In this document: positions 1 through 9,883 of the stretch, one piece after another
Layout of the letters: each line of letters opens with the position of its first letter
How positions within the stretch are numbered: the first letter of the stretch is position 1
Origin: Flexamia atlantica
Lineage: Eukaryota > Arthropoda > Insecta > Hemiptera > Cicadellidae
Assembly: GCA_035578135.1 (NCBI GenBank)
Contig: JAQJVK010000003.1
Span: 23,245,253-23,309,252, forward strand
Reading direction: 5' to 3'
DNA length: 64,000 bases
Made by a program: the position numbers and the translations under genes
Notes under the pieces: generated by a model
Told to the model about the DNA's origin: nothing
What the model saw: only the letters and a program-made list of their open reading frames with translations
The model's database searches: none

Positions 1-96
1 ACATAGAGAAACAAATTAAAATCGACAGTGTTGCCATATTTTCTCACTGTCCACCGCGGCGTTGCCGGATTTCTTCCCATGTATTTCTTATGAGAT

Positions 97-215
97 TACT
101 TTTAGTCCCGTGGGACTAAAAATAAGTAAGTAAATCCCATGGAGTATAAACTAGTGCTTTAGTATTCTATTCCAGGGACTAAAAGACGACTATAGATAGT
201 AGGTGGAGGAAAAAC
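97..215. repeat. Hairpin-ended repeat relic
   Basis: A perfect palindrome (TTTTAGTCCC, 2-nt spacer, GGGACTAAAA) lies at 100-121. It is followed by AT-rich sequence and the motif ATAGTAGGTGG at 196-206. The same order, a strong hairpin and then ATAGTAGGTGG with GAAAAAC after it, recurs at 23838-23955. I read both as ends of one structured repeat family. The class is unknown; no coding region or target duplication is seen. Confidence 0.45.
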
Positions 216-386
216 AAATTTATGTACAGTAGTCGATTGCAGGTTGAGGGTGACCTGATGTACACAGGCGAGCATATAAAACTATTTCTGGGAGATATAT
301 CGACTTAAAAGCTTGTACAAATTTAACGTCCCTCCTGAGGCAGGAGGTTTAAATCGGTTAATCTTCATAACTAATATAAATCAATT

Positions 387-1285
387 GAAGGGGTCCCCGT
401 AACACATTCCAAGCGACAAAAAAAAACCTTGTTTCGAGTAATCAAGCGTTGAAAGTTGAATTCTAAAATTTACGGGTTTTCAAGGTTAGAACCTACAATC
501 ATGTATAATTTATTCCCTGTAACCTAACAACCATGTGAACCTATAATCATGTAAATACCCTATTTAAAATCTAAATGAAGACTTATACTAAATTTTACTT
601 GTCATTATGCATTTTAAAACATTTTTTACATTTTTTTGGTTATAACGTTCTAAATGACTGGCGTTTGAAACGTTCTCTAGCGGACTTTTCTTCTGCTTTG
701 GAAGAAAACATCAAGGAGTGTAGGAATATCAACATAAATGAAAAGAAAACTACATATAAAACAATTTTATTTATATAAAAATACAAAAACGTAATGTTGT
801 TACATATAACGTGATACGTCATTTTGCTAAAAGTTATCCAAATGTGGTGCTTAAAACGTTATTGTGCTCACTTCTTTTGGGGGCTATTTTCCAGACCTTG
901 GCTTCTTAGTTTTTGAAATATAGGGTAATCCAGATTTTCTAAATTCCTTCCTGGTTCTATCCTTGTATTTATCCTTGTAGACTACTCCCATATTCATCCC
1001 ACGTGTTTGATTTTTATTCATGTGATTTTGGTCGCTGGGTGACAACGCAACAACCGGCGGGGAGTCTATCTTTCGGCGATTAGAACGTTATTCCCCTATT
1101 CCCCAGAAAGTCCCTAAAGTCCCGCGAAGCACGCCTACTTTGACAGACAAAATGAGGGCTGCCAACACAAATATCTTCAAAACAAAATATACCACGGTGT
1201 AGCTCGTGTCCTAGAGAACGTTTTTCACTGAACATCTCTGATTTTGAAATTTTGTCCCTTAGAACGTTTTACGGGGGACCCCTTC
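387..1285. mobile_element. TIR element, ~0.9 kb, non-autonomous
   Basis: Termini are inverted copies of GAAGGGGTCCCCGTAA (387-402). The right copy (1269-1285) has one extra C in the C-run. AATT flanks both ends (383-386 and 1286-1289) and could be a 4-bp target duplication, although AATT is itself a palindrome. The interior is AT-rich with no long open frame and repeats of an ACGTT-rich motif. This is a DNA-transposon-derived MITE or deletion derivative; the superfamily is not determined. Confidence 0.6.
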
Positions 1286-1289
1286 AATT

Positions 1290-2616
1290 TAATTTTATTT
1301 TGTAAATATCAAAAATGTATAACAGTATATAATGTCCAGTTCGTATACTTTTTAAATAATTTAAGGAATTTCAGGGGGTGATTTATTTCTCATACCCCTC
1401 CCTATGATAGTATACTATCTATGTTTGCTAAACTATATGTTCTAGAAGTACTTCGGCCGTTTACCAACCCAGTGCGTAATATTACTTGCCTTTTCCCAAA
1501 CTTACCTGGTTTTACAAGCGACGTAAGCATAAATATTAGATAATCTAGAACGCCGCGTGATTCAATAAACACTCCGACTCGCCGACCGGAAGTAGCTCGC
1601 TGGAGATGAACGCCGGATATTGCCGGCGGTTGATGATTTTACCTAATTTGATCTCTGATCGCCCGCTCGCTGCAACCGCCTTGCCTGGTTTTCTATCCCG
1701 CTCAATTTCCCGCTAATCGAACGCGCGGTTTTTCCCGCCAAAGTGTTAACGAGTTATCGCTCCCGCGCTAATCTCAATTACCGGCCGCCATTTTGTTCAT
1801 CAGCCTGGTGTGACCTCGTTGCAGACGAGGTGTTATCTTATCTGTCGCTCGCCGGTAGATTAGGGTTTTGTAAGTAGTGTACGAGTTGGTTAACAGTATT
1901 TCGTCATAGTAGACTGTAGTTTTTGTAGAATGTTACTTTCGTGTTGTTATTAGTGTTTGCGGAATGAATTATCGTATATCGTGATCGTGTTTCGTAGTCG
2001 GATAAATGATCAAATACAGTAGCTATTTTAACTGCTTTTTCACGATTATAAGGTAGGCATTGAGAAAACCGATAATCGAATTTCTGATTTATTTCGTTTT
2101 CAAGTAAATATTTATTTACTTATAATTCATTATTTAATTTGGATTTATATTCTCAGGCCCATTTTAATTAAATGACCAGTGCCATTCTCATGTGGTACCA
2201 GTAAGGTTTCTGCCCTTTATTTAAATCAATAACCCTTTTACCGTAAAAGAACTATTGAGCAGGTTTTTTTTCTTTTTATTTACTTAAAACTACGATCGAT
2301 GATCTGTGGAGTTATTCTATACACGAATTTTTATAGAATAATATATTTACTACAGTCGACATTGCAAAATTCTGGCGCTAATGATATGTTTACCTGTCAT
2401 TTAATATAAAATAATTTAAATTAATCATCGAAGAGACTGAAGTAGTGATAGAAGAATTATAAAATCTCAATAATTTAAGAACAATCATCCTTCACTCATC
2501 TGTCATTCATACTTGGCTTAAAATACCTGCCTGGGTAGGTCGCCATTTCAACTAATGTATCTAATGTATGACAGGGAAAACATTGATAAGCTCAAGATAA
2601 GTAATTTGTTCCGTGC
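1290..2616. other. No gene seen; GC-rich patch at 1545-1870
   Basis: AT-rich sequence surrounds a clearly more GC-rich, CpG-containing patch at about 1545-1870, with several CCGCC, CGCTCGC and TAAT-type motifs. The patch ends with a good splice-donor match (GTAAGT at about 1870). It could be a promoter with a non-coding first exon or an enhancer; no coding frame supports either reading. Confidence 0.3.
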
Positions 2617-2621
2617 AAAAA
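2617..2621 (-). terminator. Pol III terminator of tRNA-Thr
   Basis: Five T residues on the minus strand begin seven bases past the tRNA discriminator base. This is the usual RNA polymerase III stop and supports the tRNA being a functional transcription unit. Confidence 0.75.
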
Positions 2622-2628
2622 TTATGGG

Positions 2629-2700
2629 TGCCTCCTGTGAGGATCGAACTCACGACCGCTGGTTTACAAGACCAGCGCTCTGCCACTGAGCTAAAGAGGC
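2629..2700 (-). tRNA. tRNA-Thr (anticodon TGT)
   Basis: On the minus strand this folds as a complete 72-nt cloverleaf without an intron. The acceptor is GCCTCTT paired with AGGAGGC (one G-U) and discriminator A. The D arm contains TAGCTCAGTGG, the pol III box A region. The anticodon stem is CTGGT/ACCAG around the loop CTTGTAA, so the anticodon is TGT and reads ACA threonine codons. The T arm contains GTTCGATCC, a good box B. CCA is not encoded, as expected for a nuclear gene. Stems are intact and a T5 terminator follows, so I take it as functional. It is the only host gene I can name in the window. Confidence 0.96.
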
Positions 2701-3295
2701 GGTGAGGGAGATGGCCGAAATTGCTACACCTGACTCTTGCGAACTTTTCATGATACTGAAAGCAGAGAAGTGGCATTGAAGTAATTTTGTTTTAATAAAA
2801 TAGGAGTATATACGACGTTTTACTTAAAAAAATTATTGGGGAAGGAACAAACAAGTTAAATCGTTTTTTATATAAATCCTCCACAATATACAATGAACGT
2901 AAATAATGAATAAATGAATCTCAATAATATTTTTTCTGTAGCTTGTTTACTGTTATTTACGGATTCCAAGGGATTAAAAATGTTATATAAAGGAATTTTT
3001 TATATCGAGGTTCCCTATATTAAGGTTCACGAATGAGTAAAACTTCATATTTTAGAAAATGCTGGAGGCGGTCATTTGATATAGGCCTACATAAATATGT
3101 AGTATTTTCTTACTGTATATTAAACTAGAAGAACCCGTGGCTTCGCTCACGATAAAAATTAAACATACACTATCACCCATCAATTATATAGTTTTGCTTT
3201 ACCATTTATTTTTCTTGTTGTAAAATCTACTTCGTTAAACATAAGTTATCAAATGTACTTCCATTAAACAAAAAAAATTTTTAGAAATTCGCTCT
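2701..3295. other. AT-rich stretch, no gene seen
   Basis: No open frame of note. At about 3136-3160 there is a CCCGTGGCTTCGCTCACG motif followed by ATAAAAATT. The same motif recurs at about 13741-13765, so it marks the edge of a dispersed repeat, perhaps the end of a retroelement. A GAAATTCGCT at about 3284-3293 precedes the arm beside the LINE and also occurs in the 801-bp repeat. Confidence 0.3.
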
Positions 3296-3321
3296 TAATA
3301 CGCAGGTCTGCTACGACGGGG
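3296..3321 (+). repeat. Left arm of inverted pair around the LINE
   Basis: This 26-bp arm contains GCAGGTCTGCT and is the reverse complement, with one mismatch, of 9884-9909. It lies a few bases beyond the LINE 3' end. The same core (GCAGCAGACCTGC) begins the 801-bp repeat copies at 11147 and 62943, so the LINE appears to sit inside, or between copies of, a related palindromic repeat. Confidence 0.6.
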
Positions 3322-3355
3322 GTATTCTATTCAATTCAATTCAATTCAAATTCAC

Positions 3356-3361
3356 TTTATT
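3356..3361 (-). promoter_or_regulatory. LINE polyadenylation signal (AATAAA)
   Basis: AATAAA on the minus strand lies just upstream of the TTGAA tail repeats, in the expected place for the LINE 3' end. Confidence 0.6.
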
Positions 3362-3462
3362 CATAAAATTTGTACAAATTGTCATTTACAAGTTATACAA
3401 ATGTAGAATGGCGTCATAATACAGTAGAAGATCTTAATCTACTACAATAAACAATAAAATAA

Positions 3463-3612
3463 CTAAAAATTAACCTCAGTAAACTCATTAAACGAATATA
3501 GTGCTTTTTCAGTTAAATAACTTTTTAAGTGGCTCCTAAACTTAGCATTGTCTTTTATTAAAAGAAGGTCTTTGGGGACATATTTGATAAATTTTATTCC
3601 TGCTGAGCTTGG
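3463..3612 (-). pseudogene. Displaced C-terminal coding end of the LINE
   Basis: After the A8 run at 3613-3620 the main frame ends quickly at 3542. The neighbouring frame stays open to a TAG at 3463-3465 and encodes the usual LINE C-terminus, including a KFRSHLKSYL-like helix and an ALYSFNEF end. The homopolymer is therefore one A longer than the ancestral frame needs. This may be a real mutation, an assembly error, or less likely programmed slippage. Confidence 0.7.
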
Positions 3613-6600
3613 TTTTTTTTAAATATAATTCTGTAGAATGTTTTTGGATGACTAACTGATTTTTATTTCGTGTATTGTAACTATGATTTGTTCCTAAACC
3701 AGGTAACCTGTCACCATTGCATCTTACAAACATGATTGTCTCAAGTATGTACAAACTGTAAATTGTTAGTATTCCCAAACTTGAAAAAAATTCTTTTACC
3801 GAATCCCTATTTTTCAAATTCAAAATTATTCTCAATGCTTTTTTTTGTAATTTTAAAATACTTGATAAATTTTTGTTACTGGTTGCTCCATACAAAACAA
3901 TGCCAAAAGAAATGTGTGAGTGTACATGTGCGTAATAAATCATTTTCAGAGTTTCTATTGTGCAATATCTGGACATAGCTGTGAGAGCATATAACCCAGA
4001 AGAAATTTTTTTATGCAGCATTGCTACATGTTTGTTCCAATTTAGGTTTTCATCCAATACCAATCCCAAAAATTTAATTTCTTTGGACTGAGATATTTTA
4101 TGATTATTCATAATGATATTTGGACTTGCTTTTTTTCTATTCTGTATTGTGTGAAATGATATGGTGTTTGTCTTATCAGAATTTAGTAACAAATTTTTAC
4201 TTGTGAAATAATTATTAATTAAACAGAGGTCATTATTAGCTAATATTTCCACCTCGTCTACTGTTTTACCTGTAACTATTAAGTTGGAATCATCTGCATA
4301 GAGACACATTTGACTCTGATTCGTAGTTAGAATGGAAGGTAAACCTTTCATGTAACAGAGGAAAAGAATAGGTCCTAAAATTGATCCCTGTGGCACTCCA
4401 TGCCTCAATGTCACTAGCGAAGATTTTGTGTGAGCAATTTTATTTTGTTTTGTTACATACCTTAATTCTACATACTGCTGTCTTTTAGAAACATAAGATT
4501 CAAACCAATTTAATGTAACACCCACAATTCCAAGGTTTTTTAAGGATTTTAGTAAGATTTTATGTGATACGCTATCAAATGCTCTAGTAAGATCCATGAA
4601 AATACCAGTAGCACTATCTCCCCTATCAATAGCATCAACTATGGTTTCAACAAAGTCAATACCTGCAGTTATTACAGACCTACCTACCCTAAACCCGTGT
4701 TGTTCATTGTCAAAAAAGTTATTCCTTTCAAGGAAATTAGCTAACTGTAAGTACATAACACGTTCAAAAATTTTAGATATGGCCGGCAGAACAGACAAAG
4801 GGCGATAATTTGCGGGATCTGTTTTAATTCCTTTTTTATGAACTGTTACAATTTTTGATATTTTTAGTTTATCGGGGAATATTCCGGAAATAAGAGAAGA
4901 ATTAATGACATGAACTAAAGGCTTCAACAAAATAATTTGGGCTTGTTTCAAAACTGGCATTGGTATTCCATCAAAACCGACTGAGTATTTATTATGTAGT
5001 GAAGAAATAATTTTTATCAGGTCATCTTCAGTTACTGGTTTAGTGTAAAATTTTTTGCTATGGCTATTATCCTCAGTTCTTAAAGTTTCACAGTTTGGTG
5101 ACAGGTTAGGTAATACTAAATTATCAACAGCATTAACAAAGTAGTTATTAAACAGTTCACATACAGTTTCTGGTTTGACATATTCAATACCATTACAAAC
5201 TAATTTAATATTATCATACACAAAAGAACAATCATTCCTAATCTCCTTATTAATTACTTTCCAGGTACATTTACTAATATTATCAGATTTTTTTATAGAT
5301 TTCTCAATAAAATCTCTTTTTGTTGAACACATTTTCTTATTATGACATTTTTTCTTTTGTTTCAATACTTTTTTAAGCACTTTACTTTTTGTTAGTCTAA
5401 CTGTATTACTTAAGCTTAAAATTTCATTCTTTTCCTTAATCAAATCTGAAGTTATCCACTTTTTACTTGTCAAGTTTACTCTACTTTTAACTACTGGAAA
5501 ACATGTGTCAAAATAATACATTAATATATTATGAAAAACATCATATTTAGCCTCCACATTAGCATTGTATACATCTAACCAGTTCTCATTGCCCAACATA
5601 TTTTTAAAAGTGGTTATATTTTCTTTAGTGAATTTACGAGAAGTTTGTGTTATACATTTATTATTCACAGCTTTCTTTTTATCTGAAAAATTGATCTGCA
5701 AATGCTGTGCATCATGGTCACTTAATTCAGTTATTAATCCTTCTATTGATAATATGGTATTAGGCAAATTAGTTATCATGTTATCTATAGCACTTTCGGA
5801 TTCTAATGTGACTCTGGTTGGGAAATTTACCAGGTACTTCATGTTATGCTGAGTTAAAATATTACAAAAGGTTAGATAATTTCTTTTATAAGTTTTTAAA
5901 ACATCTATGTTGATGTCACCCACTAGTAACACATTTTTATACTTAGTATTCAACAATCTTAACGCTACATCTAGTTTGTTTAAAAAGAGATTATCATACC
6001 TTGTACCTCGAGTTCTGTATAAACCAATCAAAACAAAACAGAATTTATAAGCTCTGCAGGCAACGCTACAGCATTCAAACTCTTTTTCTGTACATAAGTT
6101 ATTAATTTCAGGGATAATGATTTCTTTAACTTGTAATGGTCCTGTCAAATGACTTAAAATCATAACTCCTCCACCTCCGCTTGACTGGCGACAATAACTA
6201 GTTATGACAGAGTAATCATTTAATGTGACAAATTTCAATTCATCATTTTTTAATTTGTGCTCACTCAGCACAATTAAATCTGGTTTCACCTCATCAAGCA
6301 CAATTTCCAATGCTATTTTTTTAGATACGAAATGTTGTATATTTTGATGAAATATCTTAATAGTATATTGTTTATTATTGCATGAATTTTTATTGTTTTT
6401 TGGTGGAGTGGAGAAGTTATTTACATTGTTTAAATCAGTGGTGGCCAATGATTTAGATTTTCTAAAAAAAAATGAATTATCTATCCTAGGGCTATATGAG
6501 ATTACATCTGACTCCTCATTCACCAAATCACTCTTACTCGCCGCACCTTCATATTCACTAACCACTTCACTTCTCTTGGTCGGACTCTGGGTTGTTGTCA

Positions 6601-9367
6601 TCATCGGTTGTAGCAGGCACCGAGGTGGGAGTGTGGGTGGGCATTGTTGTCTAGCTGGGTCCAGAGGCGTCAAGTTCCCTGGTATACCCGTTCCATCAGA
6701 TATTACTGGATCTGTAGCAGTAGACAATGCTGAGAGGTTCAGAGAACAAACAGGCGAAGTTTGTTGCAAATTTTGATCTTCAGTTATCTTTCGGAGGCGT
6801 TTCACAAAGTATCGGTAATCCATACCGTTCCATAGTATTCGTTTGGATTTTTGATAGAAAGTTACTATTTCAATTGTAGCTCGTGTTTCCTTTTGAAATT
6901 TAAATAGGTTTTCAATAAAATGATTGATTGTGATTTGGTCCCTAACGCAACCCATAGCCGAGCAAACTAATTTTTTAAATCCTTTTGTTTTGAAATCCTG
7001 AGTTAAATGTGAAAAAGCAGAATCATAGTCCAATAGTGTAGGTTTGCCTTTATAAATAGGTTTTGTGATAAGACTGTAAATGCTAGCCCCTTCCAGTGTC
7101 CCCTGATAAGCCAGGTAATTATTAAGGCAGTCCTCGACTCGAGGTCTTCCAAAAGCTTTCCTAAAAGTTACAGCCACACCAGCACTCATGTTTCTTGGAC
7201 AGCTGAGGTCTGCTGAGATGGTGTGAGCAAACGCAACCTCCCTATCACTTTTGTATTTGCTTATCACCTCATTCATATCCAATTCCAATACACTGACACA
7301 AATATTTGAGTGAATTGCAGTGGGATTTCCTTCCTTAAGGCTAGATGCGGATGTGGACTCCTGGTGCTGAGTGGATGAGTGCGTTAAGTCCACTGTTGAT
7401 GATATGGCTCTTGCAATGTTCTTTTGTAAGGCTTTTTGTTTGTTAAGGGAGCAAGAATCTTTCTTTGAACAAGGAATTCTTGACTTGTTATCGCCCTTAG
7501 TTTTTCCCATCTGTGGTTTTTTTATCCAAGATTGTAAACATTTACCAATAACAAATTTACCCTTTTTGTTTAAATGCATCCCACTTTTGGCAAAATGGAG
7601 GTTGTGGTTAAGTATATGACTAAACATAATAAACTTAACATTGTACTGTATGGACCAGTACCAGAGGCGTGAGTTGCAGTTTCCAATTTCACACAACTTG
7701 TCATCGTTCTTAGCTAGATTGTAGACATTGTAGACATAAGGCAGCTCAGTTAGTATAAGTTCTGCACCACAAGTCTTAATGAATGTACATAGCTTTGTCA
7801 AAGCTTGATTGAAACTATGGGAATTGGTGTCATTGGTCCCGCCAATTAAAATAACCAAGTCATTCTGATTCAGATTTTTGGCCCTCTCTAACAGCTGTTC
7901 TACCAAAAAAATCATGTGAGCTCCAGGGTAACAAAATGTGGTAACGGTATATTCAGGGAAAACAGGCGTCAATATAGAGGTCACGTCATAAGCATGGCTG
8001 TCTCCCACCACATACAGTTTTGGTTTATTAGGGCTGACTTGAACAGAGAATTGATCTTCGCTGTCTTTTTTTGTCACTGTATTATTATTCTTACATTTTC
8101 CGTTTCCATGGTTGTTAGATGTTTGTGTAGTGTCGCTTTTTGTATTATCTAAACATTCCAATGTCTGCAGCACACTGTATCTGTTGTGCTGTTTTAGAGA
8201 ACTGTTATCTGGCGTGCTTATTTCTTTTGTCTCTTTTTTCCCCTTTTTAATTTTTTTAACAGTGGACCACTCTTCATTTTTTGTTGTTTTGGCAATGTCA
8301 AGGGATTGGCCAGTGTTGATTTTACTGCCTACATTCCCAATGTTATTATCTTGTACCGTCTCTGAGAATGTAGCTTTAGGTTCAGTAATACTCTGATTAT
8401 CAGTGCAGTGATTAACAGTGCAGTTCATACTGATGTTAATCAGTTCTTTTGTCAGAGTTCTTATCTGGTCATAGTAGTCTTGAACGCTGAAGTCTGTAAA
8501 ATAATCTTTGGATTGAGCAATAGGTAACTTATTAGTAATTAGTGTGCAGATTAATTTTATATTGTGCAGCACATGTACCCCACATTCGACCCCTCCTCTC
8601 TGTTGGTAACATTTCAATTGCATAACATTAGGATTTTCTTGCATTTTAAGGCAGAGAGATACCCTTGAGGCTAGTTTTAATGCACTAATTTTGTTGAAAC
8701 CATTTGCTGAGTCCAGGTGATAGAATGTATTGGTTGCCTTTTCATACACAAGCAGTGACCAGTGTCTTCCTCCGCTCGGTTTGTCATCATTAAAACGATC
8801 ATTTACTATTGAAATGATGTATTCTTTGCTTGCAAGCTTTAGGCTACCATCCACTAGCAGCAACTGTTTTGGGTCAGTTTCAGCTTTCATCAATTGGCTC
8901 ACAGTTGGGGGTAACACTATGGTATTTTCAGGGACAGTTAGTTTCTTACTAATCCACAATTGCAATTCTTCGTCTGCAAGTTTATACCATGTTGAGGACT
9001 TACGAATCAGTAAACTATTTAGCTTTTCAGGTGTTTCATTAATATTTATTTCCTGTGTATTTTGTGTGTTCTCATTTTCTGTTTGAGTTGAAACCTCAAA
9101 TCTGTTTGTAGCAGGAACTGTAGCATATAATATATCACCTGTATGTTTATAATCAGTTGGTGGCTTGTTAGATTGTATTAGTTGGTGGTTTGTATTTGTG
9201 GATGAGAGTGTCAAAGGTTCATACTGTACAGAACAATCTCTCATTTGGGGCTTAACAGTATCATTAAGAATAGGTACAGGAAATATTTCCTTTGTAAATT
9301 CCATGAGTCGGGTGTCGGATTCAATGGAGTGTTCAAGCACACACTGAAGCTGTTTTTCTAGAGTCAC
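3542..9367 (-). CDS. LINE polyprotein: Ulp1-like protease / SGNH / macrodomain / APE endonuclease / reverse transcriptase
   Basis: The protein would copy LINE RNA into DNA at a nicked target. Residues 1-50 continue an upstream leucine-rich coiled-coil-like stretch. About 140-285 is a C48/Ulp1-type protease: RHW (His202), HLDS (Asp219), QQ (255-256), ECG (Cys262). About 448-615 is SGNH-like: GDSH (455-458), GGTND (509-513), GMH (His598), but the usual Asp three residues before His is Ser595. About 700-840 is macrodomain-like: AFAHTISADL, then MSAGVAVTFRKAFG, then a SAMGC loop. About 1002-1230 is an APE endonuclease: HQN, SEH (Glu1036), GDIN (Asp1151), SDHD (His1218). About 1450-1760 is the RT: MDLTRAFD (1591-1598), GVPQGS, YADD (1690-1693). 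The first codon here is GTG; the frame stays open to 9469 without an in-frame ATG, and the first ATG is codon 22. The C-terminus is shifted at an eight-A run (3613-3620). Confidence 0.88.
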   Translation of the reverse strand: MTLEKQLQCVLEHSIESDTRLMEFTKEIFPVPILNDTVKPQMRDCSVQYEPLTLSSTNTNHQLIQSNKPPTDYKHTGDILYATVPATNRFEVSTQTENENTQNTQEININETPEKLNSLLIRKSSTWYKLADEELQLWISKKLTVPENTIVLPPTVSQLMKAETDPKQLLLVDGSLKLASKEYIISIVNDRFNDDKPSGGRHWSLLVYEKATNTFYHLDSANGFNKISALKLASRVSLCLKMQENPNVMQLKCYQQRGGVECGVHVLHNIKLICTLITNKLPIAQSKDYFTDFSVQDYYDQIRTLTKELINISMNCTVNHCTDNQSITEPKATFSETVQDNNIGNVGSKINTGQSLDIAKTTKNEEWSTVKKIKKGKKETKEISTPDNSSLKQHNRYSVLQTLECLDNTKSDTTQTSNNHGNGKCKNNNTVTKKDSEDQFSVQVSPNKPKLYVVGDSHAYDVTSILTPVFPEYTVTTFCYPGAHMIFLVEQLLERAKNLNQNDLVILIGGTNDTNSHSFNQALTKLCTFIKTCGAELILTELPYVYNVYNLAKNDDKLCEIGNCNSRLWYWSIQYNVKFIMFSHILNHNLHFAKSGMHLNKKGKFVIGKCLQSWIKKPQMGKTKGDNKSRIPCSKKDSCSLNKQKALQKNIARAISSTVDLTHSSTQHQESTSASSLKEGNPTAIHSNICVSVLELDMNEVISKYKSDREVAFAHTISADLSCPRNMSAGVAVTFRKAFGRPRVEDCLNNYLAYQGTLEGASIYSLITKPIYKGKPTLLDYDSAFSHLTQDFKTKGFKKLVCSAMGCVRDQITINHFIENLFKFQKETRATIEIVTFYQKSKRILWNGMDYRYFVKRLRKITEDQNLQQTSPVCSLNLSALSTATDPVISDGTGIPGNLTPLDPARQQCPPTLPPRCLLQPMMTTTQSPTKRSEVVSEYEGAASKSDLVNEESDVISYSPRIDNSFFFRKSKSLATTDLNNVNNFSTPPKNNKNSCNNKQYTIKIFHQNIQHFVSKKIALEIVLDEVKPDLIVLSEHKLKNDELKFVTLNDYSVITSYCRQSSGGGGVMILSHLTGPLQVKEIIIPEINNLCTEKEFECCSVACRAYKFCFVLIGLYRTRGTRYDNLFLNKLDVALRLLNTKYKNVLLVGDINIDVLKTYKRNYLTFCNILTQHNMKYLVNFPTRVTLESESAIDNMITNLPNTILSIEGLITELSDHDAQHLQINFSDKKKAVNNKCITQTSRKFTKENITTFKNMLGNENWLDVYNANVEAKYDVFHNILMYYFDTCFPVVKSRVNLTSKKWITSDLIKEKNEILSLSNTVRLTKSKVLKKVLKQKKKCHNKKMCSTKRDFIEKSIKKSDNISKCTWKVINKEIRNDCSFVYDNIKLVCNGIEYVKPETVCELFNNYFVNAVDNLVLPNLSPNCETLRTEDNSHSKKFYTKPVTEDDLIKIISSLHNKYSVGFDGIPMPVLKQAQIILLKPLVHVINSSLISGIFPDKLKISKIVTVHKKGIKTDPANYRPLSVLPAISKIFERVMYLQLANFLERNNFFDNEQHGFRVGRSVITAGIDFVETIVDAIDRGDSATGIFMDLTRAFDSVSHKILLKSLKNLGIVGVTLNWFESYVSKRQQYVELRYVTKQNKIAHTKSSLVTLRHGVPQGSILGPILFLCYMKGLPSILTTNQSQMCLYADDSNLIVTGKTVDEVEILANNDLCLINNYFTSKNLLLNSDKTNTISFHTIQNRKKASPNIIMNNHKISQSKEIKFLGLVLDENLNWNKHVAMLHKKISSGLYALTAMSRYCTIETLKMIYYAHVHSHISFGIVLYGATSNKNLSSILKLQKKALRIILNLKNRDSVKEFFSSLGILTIYSLYILETIMFVRCNGDRLPGLGTNHSYNTRNKNQLVIQKHSTELYLKKTKLSRNKIYQICPQRPSFNKRQC

Positions 9368-9883
9368 ATTATGTTCCTTTAGCTGTCTATTTTCTTCTTC
9401 CAGCTCTGTTAATGTTGAAGGTGTTAATTCTTGAGAATCAAAAGATAAGATGGAATCTTTTCTGCATCTCTATTCCTGCATAAAGTGCCTTTCTATGTTT
9501 ATATAAAAAACGTGACCATATCCAGCGCCCCACCGACAAAGCCCCAAATAGTGTTTCTGCCCTGGGTAGGCTCATGCCCAATATCGGCAGTCCTTCCTCT
9601 TGCAAGTGCTGTTTGCTTGTATCGGCTGTCCAGTCGATCTTGCTATCAGGTGAAGAGGATTGCGCTCACACACTCAAGAAGCGAATTTACAGAGACTGGC
9701 TCACCCGAAACAGAGAAGCATTTATGGTTGTTTCAGCTTAACTCCAACGCACGGTACCTGAGCTTGCCCTGATGATGATCATGGGGCGCGATATAAGAAA
9801 CGGCACCCTTGGCTTTTCTACGGCACTATGAATCTGCTCGCATATGTAGCATAGTTACCCTTAATTAGAACTTTATTATGCAT

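Larger units (their letters stand above)
3326..9880 (-). mobile_element. Near full-length non-LTR retrotransposon (LINE) with accessory enzyme domains
   Basis: A LINE of about 6.5 kb, transcribed on the minus strand. The 3' end carries four TTGAA units (3330-3349) just after an AATAAA poly(A) signal (3356-3361), a microsatellite-type tail rather than poly(A). Upstream is a ~170-nt 3' UTR, one long frame with protease, SGNH, macrodomain-like, endonuclease and RT domains, and a 5' UTR of about 400 nt (9470-9880) with no matching frame. The exact 5' end and target duplication cannot be fixed by eye. Two one-base disturbances in A-runs (near 9460 and at 3613-3620) are the only breaks seen, so the copy is young or recently active. 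It has no RNase H domain and no separate nucleocapsid-like ORF1. Confidence 0.9.

Noticed and set aside
9485..9772. 95-codon plus-strand frame at the LINE 5' end
   Set aside because: Antisense to the LINE 5' UTR, with no recognisable product.
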